Shown here: positions 1-7,306 of the stretch, piece after piece
Layout of the letters: each line of letters opens with the position of its first letter
Numbering within the stretch: the first letter of the stretch is position 1
DNA from: an uncultured Lachnospiraceae bacterium
GTDB taxonomy: Bacteria; Bacillota; Clostridia; Lachnospirales; Lachnospiraceae
Assembly (NCBI GenBank): GCA_947626415.1
Contig: CANQSA010000001.1
Location: 245,232-309,231, forward strand
Reading direction: 5' to 3'
DNA length: 64,000 bases
Position numbers and translations under genes: made by a program
The notes under the pieces: model-generated
The model's database searches: none
Told to the model about the DNA's origin: nothing
The model's input: only the letters and a program-made list of their open reading frames with translations

Positions 1-620
1 GCGCGGATCACCCGGACGCCAGTCAGATTCTCCCGCACCCGTCTTAAGATTCCGTCCAACTGCTTCTGTGCCTTGCTGTAATACGGCATGGTGATCAGCA
101 TAATCCCGAATACGACCACGGATAACAGCGGAATGACTGCCACAAAGATAAGCGCCGCCTTTCCGTCTACCGTAAATGCCATAATCATGGAGCCAAACAC
201 GATAAACGGAGAGCGCAGAAACAGACGCAGCACCATATTGACGCCGTTCTGCACCAGGTTCACGTCACTGGTGAGCCGGGTCAGCAGCGTAGGCGTTCCG
301 ATCCGGTCGATCTCCGTATAGCTAAACGCATTGATATGCACAAATAAATCCTGCCGCAGCCGCCTGCCGAACCCGGTAGCCGCTTTTGCCGCAAAATACT
401 GCGCCGTAACCGAGCTGACCAGTCCTACGATCCCCAGCAGGAGCAATACGGCTCCCATTAACAGTACATATCCCTGATCCCGGCCGGCCACGCCCACATC
501 GATGATGTCCGCCATCACCAGAGGCACCAGCAGTTCAAAGCCGGCCTCCAGCATCTTAAACAGCGGCGCCAGGATACTCTCTTTCTTATATGCGGATAAA
601 TACACCAATAATCTCTTCAT
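1..620 (-). CDS. ABC exporter, transmembrane part (partial, runs off left edge)
   Basis: Reading leftwards from an ATG at 620 gives an open frame that leaves the window without a stop. It starts MKRLLVYLSAYKKESILAP and continues with the pattern of a type I ABC exporter membrane domain: a first helix around residues 20-40, a second (YVLLMGAVLLLLGIVGLVSS) around 50-70, then the coupling-helix region with IDRIGTPTLLTRLTSDVN and a further helix pair near GKAALIFVAVIPLLSVVV. This is typical of MdlA/MdlB-like multidrug or lipid exporters, which fuse the membrane part to an ATPase. The ATPase would lie outside the window, so substrate and partner cannot be judged. About 206 residues are visible. 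Confidence 0.85.
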   Translation of the reverse strand, partial: MKRLLVYLSAYKKESILAPLFKMLEAGFELLVPLVMADIIDVGVAGRDQGYVLLMGAVLLLLGIVGLVSSVTAQYFAAKAATGFGRRLRQDLFVHINAFSYTEIDRIGTPTLLTRLTSDVNLVQNGVNMVLRLFLRSPFIVFGSMIMAFTVDGKAALIFVAVIPLLSVVVFGIMLITMPYYSKAQKQLDGILRRVRENLTGVRVIR

Positions 621-677
621 TGTCGTTATAACCTTCTTACAGCATTCTCTTTTTTCCGTCCGTTTATACATCCGGCC

Positions 678-738
678 AAAAAGGAACTGCCGCAGTCCGT
701 TTTCCGCAATCTGAAAACCCGTTCTGCAGCAGTCCCCT
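678..738 (-). terminator. Intrinsic terminator after the LacI-type gene
   Basis: On the minus strand a GC-rich stem (GGACTGCTGCAG pairing with CTGCGGCAGTTCC, one mismatch region) is followed by TTTTT. It lies between the LacI-type gene and the ABC exporter, so the exporter probably has its own promoter. Confidence 0.7.
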
Positions 739-767
739 CCGCCAGGCTCCCCGTCTTTCCAGGCGGG

Positions 768-1763
768 TCATTCTGCTTTCGCCGGCGTTACGCTCTCTCC
801 GTCAATGATCTCATAGCCCAGCTTCAGCTGTCTGGAGATCAGCGTCTGCCGGTCGATCATTTCAAGCAGCATCTTCGCTCCTTCTTCTCCGCTCTTCCTG
901 TGATAGAGATGGGCTGTGGTCAGCTTCGGCGTGATCACTCTGGAAATCCGGTTATGACCGATTCCCACGACTGCCAGGTGTTCCGGGATCCGGTAACCCT
1001 TGCTCTTCAGATACTGTACCGCTCCCACCGCGATATCGTCCGTCGCGCAGAATACGCCGTTTAATCCCCGGCACCGTTTCAGCAGTTCTTCCATCTTCTC
1101 ATAACCCGACTCCAGGCGGAAATCCGCCTCGATGATCTTGTCCCGTCCGTCCAATCCGTACTCCTTCATCGCGTCAATGTAGCCCTTGATACGCTGCCTG
1201 CCTGCCGCTTCATCCCTGGGCGTCACACCGATGCATCCGATGTCTCTCCTGCCAGATTCCAGCATACGCAGCGTCAGTGCCTTCGCCGCTCCGTGGTCAT
1301 CATGGTACACGCAGGGATAATCTTCATACTGCTGTCCGATGATAACGAGCGGGATCGTCATTTTCTTAAAAATCGTCTTATGCTGCTTGGTAAAGACCGT
1401 AGCGGAAAAAATAATACCGTCAACCGCATGGGTCAAAAACAGATTCAGATATTCCAATTCCCGTTCCACCTGATGCTCTGTGTTCGCAAGCAGCATCTGA
1501 TAACCCTGCTCCGCCAGGATACTGCTGATCCCTTCTGTTACTCTGGCTATGGCTTCGGAGCTAATCTTCGGTACAATAACGCCGATGATCTTGGAACGCT
1601 TCGTCCGCAGTACCTGCGCCTGCGTCGACGGCCGGTAGCCCGTCTTCTCGATTACTTCCCGAATCCGCTGCCGCTTCTCTTCACTGACATATCCGTTATT
1701 CAGATATCTGGATACCGCAGATACCGATACGCCTGCCAATGCTGCAATCTCACTGATGTTCAT
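768..1763 (-). CDS. LacI-family transcriptional regulator
   Basis: A 331-residue LacI/GalR regulator. The N-terminus MNISEIAALAGVSVSAVSR is the classic helix-turn-helix plus hinge (about residues 1-60), followed by a periplasmic-binding-like sensor domain (IIGVIVPKISS, VDGIIFSA, GVFCATDDIAVGA, VVGIGHN). The start at 1763 is chosen over an upstream in-frame start because GGAGGG sits 6 bases before it and homology begins there. The sequence resembles sucrose/beta-fructoside operon repressors, but no sugar genes are in the window, so the effector is unknown. A terminator follows it. An imperfectly spaced dyad just upstream may be its own operator. Confidence 0.9.
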   Translation of the reverse strand: MNISEIAALAGVSVSAVSRYLNNGYVSEEKRQRIREVIEKTGYRPSTQAQVLRTKRSKIIGVIVPKISSEAIARVTEGISSILAEQGYQMLLANTEHQVERELEYLNLFLTHAVDGIIFSATVFTKQHKTIFKKMTIPLVIIGQQYEDYPCVYHDDHGAAKALTLRMLESGRRDIGCIGVTPRDEAAGRQRIKGYIDAMKEYGLDGRDKIIEADFRLESGYEKMEELLKRCRGLNGVFCATDDIAVGAVQYLKSKGYRIPEHLAVVGIGHNRISRVITPKLTTAHLYHRKSGEEGAKMLLEMIDRQTLISRQLKLGYEIIDGESVTPAKAE

Positions 1764-1803
1764 GAAAGTCCCTCCTTTCCTATGAATTTTGTATGATATA
1801 ACC

Positions 1804-1822
1804 ATTTTCATCGTGTGAAAAT
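1804..1822. promoter_or_regulatory. Candidate LacI-type operator (dyad)
   Basis: ATTTTCA-TCGTG-TGAAAAT, a 7-bp perfect inverted repeat with a 5-bp spacer, lies about 40 bases upstream of the LacI-type start codon. Position and symmetry fit autoregulation. The assignment is inference only; no second site was seen. Confidence 0.4.
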
Positions 1823-1911
1823 TGTGCACTTTGTTATAAATTCATTGTAATGGATTGCCAACAAATAAGCAAGGAAAAAATACCGGAATGTCCGCATTTT
1901 TTTGTGAACGC

Positions 1912-1947
1912 AGAGAAAAGGCAGAGAAAATCACTTCCTCTGCCTTT
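1912..1947 (-). terminator. Intrinsic terminator after the blaR1-like gene
   Basis: GGCAGAG pairs with CTCTGCC across an 11-base loop, followed on the minus strand by TTTTCTCT. It closes the BlaI/BlaR1-like operon. Confidence 0.7.
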
Positions 1948-2009
1948 CCCGTTTGGAGACTTGCATATTCTATAATAAAGCTAGAACTGCCCGATGAATG
2001 TTTCAGTTC

Positions 2010-3395
2010 TTAGTAACTGTCTCTTATAAAATAAGTTCCCATTACATTGACCGGCGTGTCCGTCTTATTCTCTATGATCACATTATAGCTGCCGGTAGTG
2101 TTCAGGTAGAACGGATGACTTCCATAGTCGGTTATCTTCACATACCGTTTGAACCCGTCCGGTTCGATGATACCGACCTGCACGGTGACATCGGTAGGCA
2201 CAACGCTGACCGTTACATAAATACAGCCGCCCTTACATGCCTTGAAGTTCCGAGTCAGCGTAACGCCGTGGGCCTTTATATTCCAGTTAAATCCATAGGA
2301 ACCTTCTTCATTGGGTTCCGCATCCGCCTTCGGCATGGCAGCATACGTCACCGCTTCCACAGGGGAGAGCTTCTCCCGGAATTCCATTAACTCCGGCTCT
2401 GCCGTGATTGCTTCTTCTACAGAAACCTCTGTGCCGGCATAGACGGATTCATACAGTTCCATTGCCGAAAGCGTAGCTCCGTAAACGGAACCGGTGCTCA
2501 AAATCAGAGCCAGCGCCATAGCGATCACGGCGCGAAGTCTGGTGTAGGGTTTTACATGCTGATTCTTGATCATACGCTCAATCCTTTCCGATAACTCACT
2601 TTTCCCTTCGGTCAACCGGGGACTGATATAATCCTGAGCCGCATCACCCGCTGCGATTGCCAGGATAATGGAGAAATATTCCCTGTGGCTCCCCATTTGT
2701 CTGCCGGCGCGGAAATCGCAGGAGTATTCGCTCCATCTCTGGATCAGCCGCATCAGGATCCGGACAACGGGATTAAAGAAATGAAGGATTGCCGCTATGG
2801 CTGCAAGCTGTTTCAGCCAGATATCGTGCTCCTTGTAGTGCGTCAGTTCATGGATCAGGATCACCCGCAGCTCTTCCTCACTGTAGTCCTCGACCGGAAG
2901 CATCACCTTCGGCCGCAGAAGCCCGCTGATCTGCGGTACCGGTACCCGATAGCTTCTGACGATCCCCACACGCTTTGCGGAAATATGCAGCTCGGCACAG
3001 ATCGCCGCAAACTGTTTCTGAACCTCTGCGGGACACGGAATGCTGTCTGCGCACAAGTTATGTAATCTGCGGATTCCCCGGGCATAGCTGATCACACCCC
3101 AGATCACGCCTGCCAGCCAGACGGCGATAATCCCATAGCTGATCGATAAGATCAGCGGCGTCTTTACAAACATATAGGCTTCCCAATAGCCCGAAAAGAC
3201 AATCTTAAGATGCAGAACCAAATATCCGACCGGCACATAGTAGAACAGCAGCACCACTTTCAACAGATCGTACAGAATATTCGTCACGCCGGCACGTTCC
3301 AGAATCCTGCCAATCAGATACCACGCCAGAGTCAGGATACTGCCTGTAAGCGTAGTGATTACAAGCGCATAGAGAAACTCAATCGTCCAGTCCAT
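2010..3395 (-). CDS. BlaR1-like M56 membrane metallopeptidase
   Basis: A 461-residue membrane protein with transmembrane helices near residues 5-27, 45-65, 80-104, 192-215 and 285-307, and the zinc-peptidase motif HELTH at 182-186 in a cytoplasmic loop, as in BlaR1/MecR1. Family members sense an extracellular signal and cleave a cognate BlaI repressor. Here the extracellular C-terminal part (about residues 310-461) shows no penicillin-binding SxxK/SxN/KTG set. It looks like a short beta-sandwich (YVTVSVVPTDVTVQVGI), so the ligand is probably not a beta-lactam. It overlaps the blaI-like gene by 17 bases, implying translational coupling. Its start follows GGGAA. Confidence 0.85.
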   Translation of the reverse strand: MDWTIEFLYALVITTLTGSILTLAWYLIGRILERAGVTNILYDLLKVVLLFYYVPVGYLVLHLKIVFSGYWEAYMFVKTPLILSISYGIIAVWLAGVIWGVISYARGIRRLHNLCADSIPCPAEVQKQFAAICAELHISAKRVGIVRSYRVPVPQISGLLRPKVMLPVEDYSEEELRVILIHELTHYKEHDIWLKQLAAIAAILHFFNPVVRILMRLIQRWSEYSCDFRAGRQMGSHREYFSIILAIAAGDAAQDYISPRLTEGKSELSERIERMIKNQHVKPYTRLRAVIAMALALILSTGSVYGATLSAMELYESVYAGTEVSVEEAITAEPELMEFREKLSPVEAVTYAAMPKADAEPNEEGSYGFNWNIKAHGVTLTRNFKACKGGCIYVTVSVVPTDVTVQVGIIEPDGFKRYVKITDYGSHPFYLNTTGSYNVIIENKTDTPVNVMGTYFIRDSY

Positions 3396-3771
3396 CCAAA
3401 ATTTCCCGAATTTCTTTTACTTCTTCTTTGGTAAACTTCTTCGCATGGCACAGACCGGATACCATCTTAGCGGGATTCCCTTCAAACCAGAAGTCAACGC
3501 TTTCTCGCGCCAGTTTCTCCCGATAAGCTACCTCACTCTTCATCGCGTGCACGTAGGACAGCCGTCCCTGCCGATAAGTTGTGATAAAATCCTTATCTGA
3601 CAAATGCAGCAGGAATGTAACAACGGTCGTCTTGGCATAGTCTTTGCCATAATCAGTCCGCAGCAGTTCGATCAGCGCGGGAACCGAAATATCTTCCTTC
3701 GCGTCCCAGATCGCTTTCATAATCACTGTTTCTGCTGCGCTTAAATTTCTTTCTTGTTTTTTTATTTCCAT
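3379..3771 (-). CDS. BlaI/MecI/CopY-family repressor
   Basis: A 130-residue winged-helix repressor. It has the family hallmark LSAAETVIMKAIWD at the N-terminus, a recognition helix region around TTVVTFLLHLSDKDFI, and a dimerisation/cleavage C-terminus. It is followed with a 17-base overlap by the M56 peptidase that presumably inactivates it. GGAGGTG lies upstream of the ATG. No beta-lactamase or efflux target is in the window. The region upstream (3772-3830) contains two copies of TAGTAT in an AT-rich promoter stretch that could be the operator. Confidence 0.92.
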   Translation of the reverse strand: MEIKKQERNLSAAETVIMKAIWDAKEDISVPALIELLRTDYGKDYAKTTVVTFLLHLSDKDFITTYRQGRLSYVHAMKSEVAYREKLARESVDFWFEGNPAKMVSGLCHAKKFTKEEVKEIREILDGLDD

Positions 3772-3873
3772 CTTTGGACACCTCCACTATTTTATACTAG
3801 CTTTATCATACTAATGCCCAGTCAAAAAAGCAAGCTTTTTTTACAATTTTCTGCATTTTTTTTACAAATCCGC

Positions 3874-5016
3874 TTACAAAACGATCACAACCGTAAATTC
3901 ATCCTGTTCCTGTCGGATCTGAATACTGCCCCGATACTGCCGGATCACACGGATCACGTTGGCAAGTCCGAAGCCGTGTTCCCTGGCGTCCTCTTTCGTG
4001 GTATGCCAGGTCCCGTCGCTGTCGCTTCCCTGACCGGGCTTGCAGTGATTCCGGATCCAGATCTGCTGGGAATCGCGGAAATGGCGGAATTCCATGGTGA
4101 TCCACCGGTCGGAAGGCAGCTTTTCATTGGCTTCCATCGCATTGTCAAGCAGATTGGTAAACACCGTACACAGATCGATCGGTTCCATATGAAATTCCGG
4201 GATCAGCTGTCCGATCACGGAAAAACTGATCTGTTTCTGCTCCATCTGCTCGGTATAGGTATTCAGCAATCCGTCCAGCACATCATTTCCCACATGAACG
4301 CTGTTGGAGATCTGCCGGATCTTCCCCTCCAGCTGTTCCAGATAGTGTTGGACGCCGTTATAATTTTCCTGCGCCATCATACTCTGCATGATCCGGAAAT
4401 GTCCTTTCATATCGTGACGGAACCGCTGCATTTCCTGCTGTTTCCGCTGCAGGCTGGTATAATAGTCCGCCTGCTGCTTTGTCATCAGTTCCCGCTGTTT
4501 CGCCCGGTTGATAAGCTGGCAGACCAGCATTTGGATCAGCAGCACGATCATAAACAGCGCGGGAAGCAGAACCAGGATCCAAAAGTCCAGGTTCCAGCGG
4601 TATTCCTCAGTGCCTTTGCCGGCCGGAAACAGGCGGATACGAATGCGGGCTAGCGCATACAGCGCCAGAATCGCGATGCAGACGATCTGCAGTTCGACCC
4701 GCCAGAACAGAGAGGAACCGGCGCTGACGACCCGTTTCAGATTCTTGCGCTGCAGCACAAACAGAATGGCAAAGAAATCCAGAACCAGCAGCCATATCAT
4801 CAGCGTATAAAACGTAACGCCCTGCAGCCTTCCTATGGGGATCTGCAGAGACAACCGAAACACTTCCGCCAGCCCCCGTTCGGCACAGACCATCAGCTCG
4901 ATCACGGGCAGGATTCCCTCCTGTACGGTCCATTTCCACTTTTTCACGAATACCTGGCAGTATACTGTCATTCCCAGAAAAAACGCGGCCGCGATTTCCA
5001 ATATCAAAATAACCAT
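3874..5016 (-). CDS. GHKL sensor histidine kinase (agr/AgrC-like)
   Basis: A sensor kinase of about 380 residues with roughly five hydrophobic helices in the N-terminal half, then a coiled-coil linker (ELMTKQQADYYTSLQ), an H-box with RHDMKGHFRIM, an N-box NLLDNAMEAN and a G-box GFGLANVIRV. This is the GHKL type that pairs with LytTR regulators and often senses secreted peptides. The ATG at 5016 overlaps the regulator stop as TAATG; an in-frame ATG 36 bases upstream is possible. No agrB/agrD peptide genes were found nearby, so the signal is unknown. A small A/T-rich hairpin at 3825-3842 may terminate the operon. Confidence 0.88.
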   Translation of the reverse strand: MVILILEIAAAFFLGMTVYCQVFVKKWKWTVQEGILPVIELMVCAERGLAEVFRLSLQIPIGRLQGVTFYTLMIWLLVLDFFAILFVLQRKNLKRVVSAGSSLFWRVELQIVCIAILALYALARIRIRLFPAGKGTEEYRWNLDFWILVLLPALFMIVLLIQMLVCQLINRAKQRELMTKQQADYYTSLQRKQQEMQRFRHDMKGHFRIMQSMMAQENYNGVQHYLEQLEGKIRQISNSVHVGNDVLDGLLNTYTEQMEQKQISFSVIGQLIPEFHMEPIDLCTVFTNLLDNAMEANEKLPSDRWITMEFRHFRDSQQIWIRNHCKPGQGSDSDGTWHTTKEDAREHGFGLANVIRVIRQYRGSIQIRQEQDEFTVVIVL

Positions 5017-5723
5017 TAACAGTAAGTCGCCGCCTTTCTCTGATATTCCCACCAGGCCTGCAAAAACCGGCTCTCATGGCTTTTCCCCACAGGCAGCCGT
5101 TCGCCTTCCGTCAGTTCCAGTTCGCCTTTGGCATAATTCTTCACATAAGTCAGATTCACCAGATACTGCCTGTGGATCTGCACAAAGCCGTACGGCTCCA
5201 GGATTGCTTTCCAGTGCTCCAGGGTATCCCGCGACATCATAAATTTATCCCGCGGGGCAAATTCACAGTAATTTCGCTGGCTTTTAATATACCAGACGTC
5301 CATAGAGGCCGCCCAGAACGGATTCGCCTCATTGCCCAGGTTGATCTCCAGATTCAGAAATTTCTCATAGAGCGCCGTCTCCAGATACCGCTTTAGAATC
5401 TCCCGCCGGATCGGCTTATCCAGAAATCCGATCACATTGCGCCCGTGACTGTCCCGGATATATTCCGGATAATCCGTCATATAGATCACAAAGAGATCTT
5501 TCCGCTTTCGGATCAGCTGCCGCCGCAGTTCCAGACCTGTCGTCTCTCCCAGCATGATATCCAGAAATACAATGGCAATTTCCCCTTCGTATGCCAACAG
5601 TTCTTCCGCCGTTTCAAATTCCAGGATCTCAAACCGATAGCCCATCTCTTCCTGCAGTCCGCCGCAGATCTCGCGCACCTGGGCTCTGTCATATTGATTG
5701 TCATCGCATATGCCGATTTTCAT
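5016..5723 (-). CDS. LytTR-family response regulator (AgrA-like)
   Basis: A 235-residue response regulator. The receiver domain (residues 1-120) begins MKIGICDDN with phosphoacceptor Asp55 in VFLDIML. The C-terminal LytTR DNA-binding domain (about 140-235) contains YGFVQIHRQYLVNLTYV. Regulators of this class bind tandem nine-base repeats about 21 bases apart. The ATG at 5723 is preferred to a TTG 9 bases upstream because AAAGGA is better spaced. It is the first gene of the operon and is translationally coupled to the kinase. Confidence 0.9.
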   Translation of the reverse strand: MKIGICDDNQYDRAQVREICGGLQEEMGYRFEILEFETAEELLAYEGEIAIVFLDIMLGETTGLELRRQLIRKRKDLFVIYMTDYPEYIRDSHGRNVIGFLDKPIRREILKRYLETALYEKFLNLEINLGNEANPFWAASMDVWYIKSQRNYCEFAPRDKFMMSRDTLEHWKAILEPYGFVQIHRQYLVNLTYVKNYAKGELELTEGERLPVGKSHESRFLQAWWEYQRKAATYC

Positions 5724-5754
5724 ATCTCCCAAGTCCTTTCTTTTTCTGTTTTAT

Positions 5755-5783
5755 AGTGTACCATTGATGCAAAAATTCGTCAA
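5755..5783 (-). promoter_or_regulatory. Sigma-A promoter of the LytTR/GHKL operon
   Basis: Minus-strand TTGACG (5778-5783), 17-bp spacer, TACACT (5755-5760), about 35 bases upstream of the regulator start. The -35 overlaps a TGACGAA box. Confidence 0.7.
5776..5782 (-). promoter_or_regulatory. 0A-like box (TGACGAA) overlapping the -35
   Basis: TGACGAA matches the Spo0A consensus TGNCGAA and overlaps the -35 hexamer of the agr-like promoter. A single 7-base match is weak alone. A second box lies 60 bases away beside a Spo0A-domain gene, which raises the likelihood. Confidence 0.45.
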
Positions 5784-5839
5784 TAACGGCCGATTTCCCC
5801 GAAAAATATTAAATTTCTGTTAATTATTTCGTAAACTAC

Positions 5840-5846
5840 TGTCGAA
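5840..5846 (+). promoter_or_regulatory. 0A-like box (TGTCGAA) upstream of the Spo0A-C gene
   Basis: TGTCGAA on the plus strand, about 67 bases before the ATG of the Spo0A-C protein and upstream of a TATAAT-like element at 5869-5874. It matches the consensus Spo0A site. Confidence 0.45.
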
Positions 5847-5912
5847 ATTTGCTAATATTGTGTATTGTATAATTGGTATCACTATTTTAATATTATAGTC
5901 GGAGGTCCTACT

Positions 5913-6269
5913 ATGAAGATTAAACAAACAAACGCAGAAAAACTATTAAGAGAACTGGGAGTGAACGGATCGTATGTCGGTTTCCAATATACCGCATACG
6001 GAATCATCAGAACGATGGAAGAACCTGAGATGATCGTGTATGTCTGTAAAGGGTTATACGTCGAGATCGCCGCTCACTTTCACACCACACGGGAAAGTGC
6101 CGAGCGCAATATCCGGACAGTGAAAAATGTGATCTGGAAGCATGGCGACAAAGAACTGCTCCATGATATTTTCGGCCGCGCGCAGACTAAGATACCAAAC
6201 AACGCGGCTTTCATTGACGCACTGGCGCAGTATCTGCTGATCCATGATCAGGAATCGGTACAGGCATAG
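5913..6269 (+). CDS. Stand-alone Spo0A C-terminal (DNA-binding) domain protein
   Basis: A 118-residue protein that reads as the Spo0A effector domain without its receiver: LLRELGVNGSYVGFQYTAYG at the start, then VYVCKGLYVEIAAHFHTT followed by ESAERNIRTVKNVIW, matching the helix-turn-helix of Spo0A that reads 0A boxes. The start at 5913 follows GGAGG. It is transcribed away from the agr-like operon, with two 0A-like boxes in the shared intergenic region, suggesting it or Spo0A controls one or both. Lacking the phosphorylated receiver, it could act constitutively or compete with full Spo0A. A GC-rich stem at 6321-6350 follows it. Confidence 0.85.
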   Translation: MKIKQTNAEKLLRELGVNGSYVGFQYTAYGIIRTMEEPEMIVYVCKGLYVEIAAHFHTTRESAERNIRTVKNVIWKHGDKELLHDIFGRAQTKIPNNAAFIDALAQYLLIHDQESVQA

Positions 6270-6320
6270 CCTGCCGGACAGTTCCTTTCTGAAAACCATT
6301 TCAACTGATATCCCATCTGC

Positions 6321-6350
6321 AGCGGGAGAGTCATACGGCTCTCCCTGCTT
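6321..6350 (+). terminator. Weak hairpin after the Spo0A-C gene
   Basis: GCGGGAGAG pairs with CTCTCCC(T)GC with one bulge. The T-run after it is poor, so termination is uncertain. Confidence 0.4.
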
Positions 6351-6391
6351 CCTTGCACCCGAAATCCGGGGATATTTTCCGGTTACGGCAT

Positions 6392-6430
6392 AAGAAAAGT
6401 GCCACAATCATGCAGATGCGGCACTTTCCA
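6392..6430 (-). terminator. Intrinsic terminator after tmRNA
   Basis: GGAAAGTGCCGC pairs with GTGGCACTTTTC and ends in TTTTC on the minus strand, a few bases beyond the mature tmRNA end. The structure is nearly symmetric and could also stop plus-strand transcripts. Confidence 0.7.
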
Positions 6431-6432
6431 AG

Positions 6433-6767
6433 TGGAACCGACGGGAATCGAACCCGTGTCCAAACCCAAATCCCATGTCCTTCTACTATCATAGTTCATT
6501 CAGAAACATTCCCTCCGGCAGCCGGGAGTGAACAACCTGCTGCCTTCAGTAGCTTCATAATACGCCTATCTGCGCAAAGCTTAACAGATATCGTTTCTCA
6601 CATAGTCGATGCCAGGTTCCCTGACTGTGAGTGATCAGGGTCTGACAAGCAGACTACGCTGCTAATGCAACTCTATCGTTTGCGTTTAATTTAAGTTTGC
6701 CATTTGACGCATTGCGTGCGGATAGCTTCTCCATCTTCATTAAGCCTGTCGAAACCATTGCGGCCCC
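6433..6767 (-). ncRNA. ssrA: Transfer-messenger RNA (tmRNA)
   Basis: The minus strand starts GGGGCCG with GGUUUCGACAGG just inside, and ends with a T-arm GGGUUCGAUUCCC and CGGUUCC, which pairs with the 5' GGGGCCG as a 7-bp acceptor stem. The CCA tail is not encoded. Length is 335 bases, normal for a one-piece tmRNA. The tag frame around 6656-6686 reads GCA AAC GAU AGA GUU GCA UUA GCA GCG UAG, giving (A)NDRVALAA, with the usual hydrophobic-Ala-Ala degron; the exact resume codon is inferred by analogy. It rescues ribosomes stalled on broken mRNAs together with SmpB, encoded next to it. Confidence 0.95.
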
Positions 6768-6781
6768 ATATGAAATTGTAA

Positions 6782-6787
6782 ATTATA
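6782..6787 (-). promoter_or_regulatory. -10 element of tmRNA promoter
   Basis: TATAAT on the minus strand, 14 bases before the mature 5' end of tmRNA. The -35 region is weak (CACAGG-like). Confidence 0.5.
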
Positions 6788-6838
6788 ACGGGAAATCGCT
6801 TTCCTGTGCTGTTATCTTATGCGATATCCCCCTGTTTG

Positions 6839-7306
6839 TCAATACAGATTTTTTACCTTAAATTCCTTTTCCGCCTCCCGGCGCTGATCCTTTTTGGCAA
6901 TGGTCTGGCGTTTATCATACTGCTTCTTGCCCCTTGCCACCCCAATCTCTATTTTGACCAGGCTGCCTTTGAAATAAACCTGCAGCGGCACCAGCGTATA
7001 GCCGTCCTGCATGACCTGCGCCAGCAGCTTGCGGATCTCCGTTTTATGCAGCAAAAGTTTCCGCACCCGGAGCGGATCTTTATTGAACAGATTGCCCTGC
7101 TCATAGGGTGCAATATTCATGCCATAGATCAATACTTCGCCCTGTTCGATCCGGATAAAGGACTCTTTAATGCTGCATTTACCCTGGCGCAGAGACTTGA
7201 CTTCCGTGCCGTGCAGCACAATGCCAGCCTCGTAAGTATCTTCGATAAAATAATCGAACCGGGCTTTTTTATTGTTGGCAATCAGCTTCTTATCTTCTTT
7301 TGCCAT
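6839..7306 (-). CDS. smpB: SsrA-binding protein SmpB
   Basis: A 155-residue SmpB, the partner of tmRNA in trans-translation. It shows [38 protein letters not shown] and the C-terminal [18 protein letters not shown], which includes the tail that enters the ribosomal mRNA channel. The ATG at 7306 follows GGGAGG and overlaps the end of rnr by 17 bases, so the two are probably translationally coupled. rnr-smpB-ssrA adjacency links the stalled-ribosome rescue system with the exonuclease that degrades its mRNA substrates. Confidence 0.97.
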   Translation of the reverse strand: MAKEDKKLIANNKKARFDYFIEDTYEAGIVLHGTEVKSLRQGKCSIKESFIRIEQGEVLIYGMNIAPYEQGNLFNKDPLRVRKLLLHKTEIRKLLAQVMQDGYTLVPLQVYFKGSLVKIEIGVARGKKQYDKRQTIAKKDQRREAEKEFKVKNLY

